This document shows, in pieces, positions 11,171 through 22,325 of a DNA stretch of 64,000 nucleotides (positions are counted from its first letter, which is position 1; every line of letters starts with the position of its first letter). The notes under the pieces are model-generated. The model saw nothing but the letters and a program-made list of their open reading frames with translations. It did not search any database and was not told where the DNA came from. The stretch spans positions 186,001-250,000 of the forward strand of contig BDIU01000008.1 of NCBI GenBank assembly GCA_002118135.1, in the 5' to 3' direction. Origin of the DNA: Trebouxia sp. TZW2008 (taxonomy: Eukaryota; Chlorophyta; Trebouxiophyceae; Trebouxiales; Trebouxiaceae). The translations under genes were made by a program, and so were the position numbers.

Positions 11171-14100
11171 ATGCAGCAACCGCATCTTCACACGCCACAG
11201 CTGGCCGTGTCCCCGAACCAGCATCACGGCCGGTCTGCGGCCCGGTTCGACTGCCCGATGCCAGCGTTGGGGCGGTCGACTGTAACTGCTGTTCGGCATC
11301 TTTGGCCCGAACCAGGCCAAAGCGCAGCGCCTGCGTCGTCAGGTACGCTGCCGCTGCCGCTGTAGTCGCACCACACTCAGTCTGCCTGTCTAGGCCTGCT
11401 GGCCCACCGCTGTTGAGGGGTGAGCTCTGACGCAGTGAACCTGCCTGCCTGTTGCTCACACTTTCAGTTCGTGCTGTACGTCTGCACTTCGTTGCACCGC
11501 ACCGGCGTACGCTACCTGCATCATCCTGTGCAGTGCAAAGACAGCAGCACTGATGCTGAGTCAGACATCTGATGCAGCCCAAGGCGCTGATGGCTTAAAA
11601 GTATTGACAGCTTAGATTTCACAATGTGTAACTGCAGCTAAATAGATAAGCTTGGCAAGGGCTGTGCTCTGCCTGAATGGTCTTCTGACACTCTTGGCAG
11701 CCCATCTAAAGTCTGTTCAGATGGCGACTCAGCCTGTTCTTCACATTGCGCCATCGCATTGCCGGCAGTGCTGGCACCAGTACACATGTACTGAGCAGAT
11801 TACGCTGTGTCTGCAAGCTGATCCGATGACAGTGCATCTGCAGGTGCTGTGCCGTACCTTGCACCAGCCGCTCACTTCTCAGCTGCAAACGACCCGCACT
11901 TACAGCAATGGCATTTGCAGACACACAGCCCTCCTACAACGCTGATCAAGACAGGTCTGCTTCTCAGCGTACACTGACTACCATAAGACCATGGCAATTG
12001 CAGCCGTCTGGTGCTTGTGCAAGTGGCTGTTTGTGTACTTCTGGTGCCTGTTGTGACAACATTGTGACATGCAGTCACATCACCATGTTAACAGGGCATG
12101 TGGCATAGTGAAGCTTGCCTTGAAGGCGATTGAACAAAGCATCCATCTGTACTCTGCTGTCAAACAGAGAGAGTGTTTCTGCGAATCTGAGTTGGCCTGA
12201 TCCCGCCAAGGCAATCTAGACCTAAGCCGATCAAGCTGTTTATCCGCTCACATGCATGTCAATCAAATTTAATGACCCACTTAGCTTGGTGCCAAGCGCT
12301 CATTAAGCCCAAGCAGATATGTCATACACATTGTCTGCTGTAGTAATTAGCTTAGTTACACACTGACCGTAGGTGACACCAAGAGCGACACCAGCAACAC
12401 AAGCATGGACTCCACAGACACAGCGACCATGCGCAACCAAGATGCCGGACACCCTGTTGGCACTCACAGCAACCCCATCCTGTCCTCAGTGCTGTCCAAG
12501 CCCAGTTGGAATATGAGTCCCTCACAAGCACCAGCACAAACAGGTCAGCCAATGCTGCTCTAGGCTGCAGAGGCTATTTTGATTGTGATGAAACACTACA
12601 TGCCACCTCCATGTGTCCAGTCAATGCACAGGGGGACTGCCTAACTGCATTTGTCATCAAGCTGTGCTGTACACAGAGAATTACCATGGGATTGAAGCAT
12701 TACAACAGCCACTGTAAGCAAAGCTTGTAGGGAAACATATACAATCTGTGCTGTGAACAAGACATGGTTTGTGTGTTGCTGGCTGCAGCATCTCAGAATG
12801 GGTCCATCTCACATCCCTTGTCATCCAGCATCATCAATTCGCCTCACCAGGGCCACCCAGGCAGCCACCCCACTTATCTGCAGCTGGACCGCTCCTCTTC
12901 AGGCCACTACTATCAGGTCAGCAGTTCAAAATCAGCATTGCGTCAGATATATACATGCATTCCAGCCTGTAGCTTGACACCACTATTACATTGAAGCTGT
13001 GTAGCCATGCAAGCCCTGACCATGGCTTGTGTTATGGGTTGCATATGGCCTTTGGATATTGTTATAGCCGCTTTCACTCAACCAAGCTCTGTGTTCAGCA
13101 CTGTGGACACCTGTCTCTGCTGCCATGCATAATGCAAACACACCATGGTCTCATCAACTAAGCACATGGTGTAAGTGTGCTTTTACACTTTGCTTGTGCC
13201 AAAAGCCTGTGGCCTCAATTCTGTACTCTACTTGATGCTCAGGCCCAATCAAATGCCACACAGGCAACGGCCAGAAGAGCAGCTGTCACATACTGGTGAG
13301 ACATACACATGTACAATTGCTCACAAAGCAGCATGCTTGCTGCAGGTATCACAACAGCCAACCATGAACATTGCTGCAAAACAGGCGCCTGCCCCAGTCT
13401 TTACTCGCAGCTCCTTTGTGGGGGCCAATGTGGGCATACTCTGCCTTATGAGGCAGCTTGTGTGTTGCAGGCATCAGAACATCCACCAATGAGCAACATG
13501 ACCCTTTGCCCCACCCCCAACCTGACCCGCAGCTCTCCTGCGAGACTTGCGCATGCATGCTCTGCCTGATCATCTAAACTGTGTGCTGCAGGTATCACAA
13601 CAGCCATTCATAAGCATAATTATCTTTGTGCCAGCAGCCTAGCGCCTGTGCTTGCTGTAAGTATCGCAGCAGCCACCCATGAGCAACATAACCTTTGTGC
13701 CAACAGCCCTGGGTCCTGCCCCCAACCTGACCTGGACCTCCTCTGTGGGAAACCACCTTACATGAGCGTAACCCCTCACCACTCAGCCTGCCTGCTATAG
13801 GTGTCGCAGCAGCCACCCATGAGCAACATGACTTTTGTGCCAACAGCCCAGGGTCCTGCCACGAATCTGACCCGGACCTCCTCTATGGGAACCTCCCATG
13901 CAGAGGCTGCAGCAGGCCATAAGGCAGACAGCCCACCTCCCACCATCGAGCAAGCTGCTGCTGCCACAGCTGCAACTGTCAACCAGGTACTGTACCAGAG
14001 ACTTTGAAACATGCCACCTTACATGTTGACATGGCACAGCCTGTGCCATTGAAGTGCCATTTGAGCATGTCAAAGGCCACAAGGCAGACAGCCCAACTCT

Positions 14101-17100
14101 CACAATCCAGTAAGCTGCTGCTGCTACAGCTGCTGCTGTCAACCAAGTATTGTAGCATACATTGTTAAACATGCCACCGTACATGATGACATGGCACAGC
14201 CTGTGCCATTGAAGTGTCACTCAAGCATGTAAAAGGCCACAAGGCAGACAGCCTACACTCCTCAATCTAGCGAGCACGCTGCTGCTGCCACAGCTGCCGC
14301 TGTTAATCAGGTTTGTATCATGCACTTCAAAACATGCCACCTTACATGATATGGCACAGCCTGATGAAATGCCACTTAAGGATATAGAAGGCCACAAGGC
14401 AGACAGCCTACCTTCTCAATCTTGCGAGTTGCTGCTGCCACAGCTGCTGCTGTCAATCAGGTGCGTTGCTCATATCAGATCCGTCTTTACACAGACTTTA
14501 GCATCATCTGAATCACGTATGCTGGTCACTTCATATCTGCCTGCTGTCATGTGCGTCAGATGAGATTGGAGAGCTGACACATGCAGTCACAGCTTAGCGC
14601 TGCATGTCAGGAAGCATGCTAGCTAGATGCGTATGTCTCAGCACAACAACTGTGTGGAGTCATCTTGCCGGTTCTTGTTGCCGCATCTCCAGAATAGGGC
14701 AACTGCATCCTGATCCAAAACCAGACTCTGATGATATGTCAGGAAACGTACAAGCTGACTAAATGATGTGTTACAACTATGCCGGTGGGGCGCAGGCAGC
14801 AGCACATTCAAGGAGCAGGCGCCGCGCTGGAAGCGTGGAGCGCGGCATCAGTCATGGCAGAGTTGAGAAGGCGCGCTCCTCCCGATTCAGGGGTGTCACC
14901 AAGCACAGGCGCAGTGGCAGGTCCTGTTGCTCATGAGTTTGCTGGATCATCATGCCACCATCCATTTCGTGTCCTACCTGCTAATTGGCATCCCATCTGC
15001 ATCTGCCATCTTCCGGCCATGTGTTGCCTTGTCAGCTTGTTGTCTTGTACGGGCAGCTGCTGTATGGCCACCTAGCTGTGTTTGCCATCCTGTTTGCCAT
15101 CAGTCACAAGTCAGCCGCCATGCTGTGTACCATCTGTCAATTGGCATCCTGTATGTCATTTGCCACAAGGCATCTGCTATTCTGTGCGCCATGCACCATC
15201 TGCCGTTTGTACTTCGCTGCCTGGCATCTGACATCTGCCATCCTGTGTGCCATTTGCCAACTTACGCAAACTACTGCCATCTGTCATGCAATCTGGAATT
15301 TGTTGCTGCTGCATCAAAAGCTGTTGCTCTGCTGCTTTGGACCAGCAAGCTTCTGCAGCCTGGATGCCCTCTGGCTTTCTCATATTCTGTGAACAAGGCA
15401 GCACTCAATCTCAGATAGGCGTTTTTGCAAAAAAAATGTCAGTAGAGCTTTGAACAGCTTGCTGACAACGCCCTGTGTGTCCCTCTACATGCATGTGTTG
15501 ATTTCAAGCTGTTCAAGACTCTGCTGACAATTGCACGAAGGTCATGCTGAGTGCGCACAACAGCAGGCACATCTAAGAAGCTTCTGCTTGATAATGGTCT
15601 GCTCCTGCTCACTAGACCTTCGTCAAGGATCCTGTGGACAGGAGCTAAACAGCCTGCAGCCAAATGGACCGAGCAGGTGTGTGCGACGCTGCTTTGTGAC
15701 AGTGGTTGCAATGACCAATCAGTCTTGTGTCAACTATCTGAAGTACAGTCTGGAATACAGTGAGGCAAGAACTGCGCTATATAGGCCATTGGCAACAGCT
15801 GCCATGGCAGAGCTGCAAGCCAAATACATGCACATTTGGACACATGTGCTGAGGCGTAGAGCGTGCGCGATTCATGTCACGGGACATCAACAAACACACA
15901 CATCTTTCTGGTATTTATTGCAGGTGGGAGGCCTACATCTGAGCGAAAGAGCTAGGCCGGCAGGTATACCGTAAGGGCTGCAAAACTCAACAGCAAGGTG
16001 CATACTGCAGGTGGGAAGGCCATATCTGGGTGATAACACAAAGGAGGCAAGCATACCTGGCGGCTATGAGCATGAGAACCATGCTGCTGAAGCCAACAAC
16101 GTGCATGCACTCAAGTGAAGATGGCTTTGGGGTGTTTTGCAGGTGGGAAGCTCACATCTGGGTGAAAGAGCTTGGCCGGCAGGTATATCTAGGGGGCTAT
16201 GAGCATGAGGAGCATGCTGCTGAGGCCTATGATGTGGCCGCCCTCAAGTGCAAGGGCCACAGAGTCAAGACCAACTTTGCTGCTGACAGGTTTGCAGTTG
16301 CTCAAGCACTCTGTCAAACTGTATGAGTTGAGTGGGTGGGTCAAGGGTTGTCATGCCCCTGGTGTCAGCTTCTTCATCCTTTCTCCATGCTGCCAGAGTC
16401 TGCTCAAGCACTGTTCAGGTCTGCTTGACCATACGTTTGACAGCACTTTACGTGCTCCTGAACCATCAGGCAGCTTTCTCATGCGTTCCTCATGCTGTCA
16501 GGTCTACTCAAGCACTGATTCAGTCCACATGACTGTGTGCTAAACATCATGGGTGAATGTGCTCCCAGTGGTAGCTTGGTCATACTTTTTCTATGCTGTC
16601 AGATGCTGCTCAAGCACTGCTTCAGTCTGCATGACCATATGCTTAACAGCACAGTTGATGTGCTCCTGATAGCAGTGTCTCCACGCATTGCATTCTGCTG
16701 TCTGCACACTGCTGCGCTGATAGCCGGGTTCCATTTGTGTGCTGCCATGCTGCCATGTGCTGCCACCGGCACAGCTGCCATGCTCGTGAGAGCTCTTCAA
16801 GTTTGACTCAAGTGACTGATGCTAGCTACAGTCTGTATGGTACAAGACTCTGCAAGTTGCATTGTGCCTGCCAAGTGCAAGGGGCATGAGCTATAGTACT
16901 GTGTCACTGAAGATGGCATTGCTGGGTGTGGTGTGTCACAGGTACAGTGACCTGACAGAGTGCATGGACAGCATCAGTCTAGAGGAGTTGATCATGGCAG
17001 TACGGCGCCAGAGCCAAGGCTTCTCCAGGGGTACCTCCACCTACAGGGGGGTCACCCATCACCCTAGCGGTAGGGTTCATGACTTGTGTGTTGCACATGA

Positions 17101-20100
17101 GGCATTGCATCATAGTTTTCAGCCAGAGACCTGCTCACTTGCTGCTGCTGCTGCGTGATGCTCCTAGGTTGCTGTTGGTCAAACTGTATACGCACAGCTC
17201 TGTGACTCATGAAACCAATTCTAGTTCTGGTAGGACTATGCTTGGCCAATTGCTTACAGCATAGCTGCCACACGAGACCTGCATGCTTCCCTGTCTTTGC
17301 AGCTGTAGACCTCCATCTGCAGCGCTAATTAATGTGTCAACAGGCAAAGTGGTGTCTGTGGCCAGCATGTGCAGCTGTCAAGAAACAGTGCTTGACATCA
17401 AATTGCAGCTGTTGCATGCTGACTCACTCTCACAGCAAAGCCTGGCATGCAGCTTAGCTCTGACATGCAAGACCAACACGTCACTTCACTATCACTAGAA
17501 GGTGCTGGCATGCACGGCGGTGGGAGACACGCATTGGCATTCCCAGCTCCAAGCACATCTACCTGGGCCTATGTAACAAGGAGAAGGAGGCAGCTCAAGC
17601 CTACGCCCATGCATGCACACATGATGTGCTGCATGCTGAACTGAGCTGCATGGGCGCTTGCAGGGCGGTGGGAGGCACGCATTGGCATTCCTGGCTCCAA
17701 GCACATTTACCTGGGCCTCTTCAACGAGGAGAAGGAGGCAGCTCAAGCCTACGACCGTGCCTTGGTGCGGCTGAGGGGCACTGCGTCTGCCACCAACTTT
17801 GCCCTGTCAGACTACCGCCCTGATCTGGCAGAGTATCACAAGATGCAGCAGGTGGGATTCAATTGGAAGGTTTTTCCTGATGTGGCATTGGCTGAGACAT
17901 CGCGCCGACCCATGTTGACGCAAATGTTGACATTCATTACAAGGCAGAACAAAGTCTGGCGTGGTCTGTAGCTAAGTGAACTGCTGAGCCACTAAGTGCC
18001 AACTGCCAGCGCTGAAAAGCAGCAGGTGGGATGCACTGTACATATGCCATTTTCACCGGTCAGATTGAGGCATTTCAGCATGTTCCTCATGAGCTTGAGC
18101 GTGATCTTGTGTGCAGACACAGTGCATCAGTCTGCTGCTTTCTGGTTTGGGACAGAAATCAGGCTTCACTTGCATGGCTGTGTGACCAGCTGGCAAGGGC
18201 AACTAAGCTTTGTGTCAGAACTACCTTGCATTGCAATTCGTTTTGTTGCAGGCATGCAAGAGCTGGCACAAGCTTCAGGCCTGCACAACAGCTCTCTGCT
18301 TCTGCAATATTGGAGGCATTGCTTTGGCAGTCAGCCCTGTTGCGCAAAACTTGTCACCACAGTCCAACTAAGCAGGCTGCTGAGTTTGACTTTGGTGATG
18401 AGCGTTGCACAGCAGACTGAGCTGCTCAACTTGTGCTTCTGAACTGTAGAGGTACAGAGCAGATGCTATTGGCCTCGTGCTGTCTGCCTGAGAAACTGGC
18501 AACGTTCAGGCAGCTTTCTAAAGTGCATAGCAAGTAGCGATTGTGCACTTTGTAGCTCCATTGAAGTATGCCTCTTGTCAAGTCAGGAAAACAAGTCTGA
18601 ATTGCAGACCATGCTGCAAGCCTCTTGATGCCATCACTGGCAGCACTTTGAGTGCAGTCGCTTGTGCATGTGGCAATCCCTTTGTCACTCTGTTGAAACA
18701 AGTTTGAAGTGCAGACGGTTCTGCAAAGCGACAAGGACATCACCGCTGTTCTGGGGACCGGGCAGAACTTTGAGCGCTGGATCAAGCACGGCTCAACAGC
18801 TGATGACCTTATCAACAACTCAGCTGACTCAGATGAGCCACCTCCGAGTAAGTTACTGCCTTCTTGTCTTCTTCTTCTTTGCCCTAAGCCCATGTTGCCT
18901 TGCTAGCTGTCCGGACATCAGGGTTTTGAATGCATGTTGCAAAAAGACACGCTCATCGTTCACAATTGTAAAGCTACATGACAGGCTTGAGCTACCAGAG
19001 AGTTTGAGTGAGGCAATGCGCATTGCATCACAATGTTTTGCAAAACTGATGTGCATGCCTGCGGCAATAAGTGCCTCATCAATCAGCTTGTCAGCATGCC
19101 CTATAGGCCTGAGCTACCAGCCAAAGCTGCAACCTTCATGGCACATTTCCAGCAAACAAACTGTTCACAGCGCCCTGAGTAGAGTGCTCAAGCAGGACAG
19201 GGTGCTGGCATAAACATGCTCAACGCTAAAGCTGATGCATCTATGCATCTGGCACAGAGGCTGTGTCAACTGTGTACAAGCATGTGCAGAGCATGGACCA
19301 CCTTTGCCAGGCTTTGTGATGCCATCACAAGTTGGCATCACAAAGGTTGGCAAAAGTGGTTCAACAGCTCATGTGCTGAGTCTGCACTCAAGTGGGCATC
19401 AGCAAGGTGATTTTACCCCTTGCTGCAAGACTGTATGCTGTGGCCATTGGAAGCTGTAGACAGGCAGCACAAGGCGCATGTTGTAAAGCAAACAGCAGCG
19501 TCTTGGCTGCATTCACAAACGCCGCCTGAACAGTCAGAGCTGCAGACAACCTCTCCCGTTAGCTGTCCCAAGGTCTGTTCTTGAGACCTTACTACCGATT
19601 CGCCACAGAATGTGCAGGCTTATGCTGACTTTCGCCATCAACAGCAGGGCTTACCTTGACCACAGAGCCTCTTGGCAGAATGTGTGATAGACTCTGCTGT
19701 CACGATGTATCATGTGAACATGCAATAGCTGCTTGCTGGCTGCTGTTTGCAGGCAAGCAACTTTTGTATGCAGCAACTTTGTATGAACACTTGCTGCACA
19801 GTCACAGCCGAGACTTTCATGCACTCTATCACAACGTTCTGTGGTCAAGGCAAGCCCTGCTGTTGATTGCAAAAGCTACCAGTCTTCCTTAGCACATAGC
19901 TTCTAATCTGTTGGACACATGTGTCTTACAACATGGTGAACCCATTGCAATAGGTGCTGCTGGTGATGCGCACAGGTTGGCATCAGATGAGCTTGATGCT
20001 CAAGGGTTGCCCACTACCCACGGTCAGCGCTGAATGCTTATGTTTTGCGAAATCATGAACAGACTGTACTAAGAGCTGTTGTCAATTGATGATGCTCAGT

Positions 20101-21253
20101 AAAACGTCGCTTCAGATGAGCTTGCTGCCCAAAGTTTACTCGGTACTCATTGCTCTGTCCTGTGTTTTGCAAGATCGTACACAGACTGAACCAAGTGCTG
20201 CTGGCGATGCTCACACATGCACTGCATCAGATGAGCTTGCTGCCCACTGGGGACCACATTGGTGAGTGCTCTGTAACTGCATGGTAAGTCTGCAGTAAAT
20301 GCATTGCAGTTGGCACAGTGGCAGGAGTTGGAGGCGTGTTGAGAGAGGTCGTCAGGAAGAGGACTGGGAACAGGTCTAAGTCTAGGTCAAGATCCCCTGG
20401 CAGTGCTGCTGCCAAGGCAGCTGCAGATGACGAGATGAACAGTGGTAGTGAAGGTGATGATCACGCTGGTGCATAGCATGTGTCATTGTCATGTGCCAAT
20501 GTCATGTGTCAAGATCCCCTGGCAATGCTGCTGCCAACCTATCTGCAGATGCCTACGTGAATAGCGGTATTGAAGGTGATGATGATGCCAGGCGCACGTC
20601 GTGTGTCAAATCATTGTTGTCATGCCTTAAGTCTGGCATTGTGCTGCTTTGTTTGATGTTGCTGATCATGGCACCAACAGTAGTTATGAAGATGATGATG
20701 CCAAAGCATCAACCATCCTTGTCACGCTTGACTTGATGCTGCTGTCATCAAGCTATGTCTGACATCAGACCTTGTCTGCTGTAGCTTGAGCTGAAGCGTT
20801 GGTGACTACCAGTTCTTGCTACCTCTACTCACAAAGTCCTGTTATGACGCCTTACAGTACATACGTTGCTTCTATTGGTTGCACGAAGAAATTGGGTGCA
20901 ACATTCAGCCATTCTTGTATGTTGCAGGCGAGAGGCAGATGCCAGGTACACCACAAGCGATATAGAGAAGGTGCACTGTCACCACTCCTGAAGCTGCTGG
21001 CTGCCACTAGGCAGTGCGACATTGAGCAACAGCTGCAATTGCATGCTGCAGGCAAGCAGCAAAATCCAGAAACATCACAGATCTCAAGGAGCAACCACAA
21101 CGTGTTCAGTCCCAAGACCGTTGACTCTCGCTAGGCAGCAATCTTGAGCAGTTGCTGCATTTGCATGTTGCAGGTGAGTGGCAGCTTCCAGGTATACCAC
21201 AAGTGACACGGAGCGGCCGTGTGGTCAATCCCAAAGCTGCTGCCTGTCACTAG
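11171..21253 (+). CDS. Double-AP2-domain transcription factor A (AP2/ANT/WRI1-type)
   Basis: This is a nuclear DNA-binding regulator with two AP2 domains. Eleven exons fit in phase: 11171-11342, 12373-12543, 12789-12916, 13801-13986, 14796-14920, 16143-16289, 16942-17069, 17664-17851, 18715-18847, 20310-20453 and 21174-21253, giving about 533 residues. The N-terminus is Gln/His/Ser/Pro-rich. AP2 domain 1 starts [15 protein letters not shown] and continues [37 protein letters not shown]. The linker is [22 protein letters not shown]2 domain 2 reads [36 protein letters not shown]. The tail holds an RS-like KSRSRSPGS stretch and a last exon ending [13 protein letters not shown]. Paralogue B has the same exon phases, including the acidic DDEM segment before the last exon. 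The start ATG at 11171 and the 18847-20310 junction are the weakest points. If the donor at 20454 is not used, the frame stops at 20476. Confidence 0.82.
13346..13735 (+). repeat. Four acceptor-side echoes of AP2-A exon 4
   Basis: The exon that begins at 13801 (GTGTCGCAGCAGCCACCCAT) is preceded by four decaying copies of its 5' half, starting at 13346, 13471, 13592 and 13661. Steps are 125, 121, 69 and 140 bp. The first three keep TGCAG in front; the fourth has TGTAA instead. The copies retain an AGCAACATGACCTTTGTGCC-like core but carry stops or frameshifts. Copy 1 stays open for about 49 codons. Confidence 0.88.
14066..14470 (+). repeat. Three donor-side echoes of AP2-A exon 4
   Basis: The 3' end of the 13801-13986 exon (GGCCACAAGGCAGACAGCCC through the Ala-rich stretch and CAACCAG/GT) recurs with donors at 14147, 14311 and 14461. 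Steps are 160, 164 and 150 bp. The units include ~75 bp of intron (AACATGCCACCTTACATG). Donor GT is kept each time, but the frames are broken. Confidence 0.9.
15924..16125 (+). repeat. Two acceptor-side echoes of AP2-A exon 6 (AP2 domain 1 core)
   Basis: Copies of GTGGGAAGCTCACATCTGGG start at 15924 and 16011, ahead of the true exon at 16143. Both retain a GCAG acceptor. The first has an early in-frame TGA. The second drifts from the AP2 sequence after GCATACCTGGCGGCTATGAG. Confidence 0.88.
17516..17632 (+). repeat. Acceptor-side echo of AP2-A exon 8 (AP2 domain 2)
   Basis: About 100 bp (GGCGGTGGGAGACACGCATT onwards) is nearly identical to the start of exon 8 at 17664, 148 bp further on. The acceptor AG has mutated to AC, which would stop it being used. 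Confidence 0.9.
19947..20262 (+). repeat. Three copies of a ~120 bp unit in an AP2-A intron
   Basis: Three related blocks start near 19947, 20071 and 20191. They share GCATCAGATGAGCTTG and GCTGCTGG-GATGC. The last ends at a good GTGAGT donor (20262), so it may be an exon that I could not fit into phase, or an echo whose parent has been lost. Confidence 0.6.
20505..20710 (+). repeat. Two donor-side echoes of AP2-A exon 10
   Basis: AGATCCCCTGGCAATGCTGC through GAAGGTGATGATGATGCC (20512-20590) copies the end of exon 10 with its GTGATG donor. A shorter, older copy (CAACAGTAGTTATGAAGATG) follows at about 20672-20705. Confidence 0.78.
20938..21140 (+). repeat. Two acceptor-side echoes of the AP2-A terminal exon
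   Basis: Units beginning after GTTGCAG at 20938 and CTGCAG at 21052 resemble the terminal exon at 21174. Steps are 114 and 122 bp. The second copy is still open in phase 1 for 27 codons and ends at its own TAG (21132-21134), so it could serve as an alternative last exon. Confidence 0.75.
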
Positions 21254-22325
21254 GCACTGGAGCTGTATCACCAGTCATGTGTATATAGTGCGCCGGCAGA
21301 CCTTCAATCTGCTGGGTACACAGGATCTATGATGCTGAAATATGCAGTACATACACCTAGGGACATATCACGTTGACATTTTATACATCGTACACAGCCA
21401 AGGCCTCCAGCCATGGAGCATTTGGGCAATGTCCAGTCTGTCCGTCCATGAAAGCACTTCAAAAGTTTTGCCCAGCCGCTTTTGTGAGTAGAGCAGCTCT
21501 CGTTCATGTACTGCACAGTGTGTTGCGCACCATGCCTGTTGCATAGCAGCTGTAGCAATCCAGTAGGCTGGGTGTAGGGACAGGAGTTGTAGCAATCCAG
21601 CAAGTTGGTTGTAGAGTTGGGCTTTCTGGTAGCATACACAGGCAACATTCATGAGTTACTGTTGTTTCCTACTGTCTAAACAGGTCATGTTCTGCACAGC
21701 GTGGAGTGCACCGCACCATTTGCATACGCGTTGTAATGTGCAGACTGTTAGCTTGGTGTACAGCTCAAGCATAGATGTTGGCATGCAAGTCTGTAACACA
21801 CTCAAAGCATCTGTCCTTACAACAGTGCTCCCTCAGCTCGCTCCCTTACGCCACAAACTGCACAGAGCCAACTGCTCTTGATGCTACTCCTCACAAGACC
21901 GCTATTGCTGCGGCGGAGCATAGAAATCGGCATGCCTCGTATGCGACGATACTACTGCTGCAAGGCCCCAAGGACACCAGCTCTCACCGTCCAATACCCT
22001 TCGACCAAGAAGCGAATTAGATAAATTAGACTTAACGCTCGAGCCACCGGGGTGGACGCAGTCGCACAGCTGCAGCACAAGACACGCAACGTCGCCCAGC
22101 GAGCCTTCAGACTTAGCCAACCAAGACGCAGCCTTAGTGCGCCTGCGCTGCCGTAAAGCGCAAGGTCGCCAGCAAGCTTGCTAAGCGTGGTCAATAACGC
22201 ACGCAAGTGCCCGTCTAGCATTCGGCGCCCCGTGCTCGTCGAAACGAAATACCGCTTCTAAGAGGAGCCTAGCAGAGCAAAGCTGCTGTATGATCTAAGG
22301 GCTGTCATCGGTTCGCGTTGCATGT
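21254..22325. other. Intergenic region between AP2-A and AP2-B
   Basis: I see no gene here. A CpG-rich block at about 21890-22320 precedes AP2-B exon 1 and probably contains its promoter. Long ORFs on the minus strand there (for example 21952-22221) are expected from the GC-rich composition and have no family signature. Confidence 0.5.

Noticed and set aside
10839..11582. 247-codon ORF on the minus strand
   Set aside because: It overlaps AP2-A exon 1 in CpG-rich sequence where all frames lack stops; Cys/Arg/Ser-rich composition without any motif.
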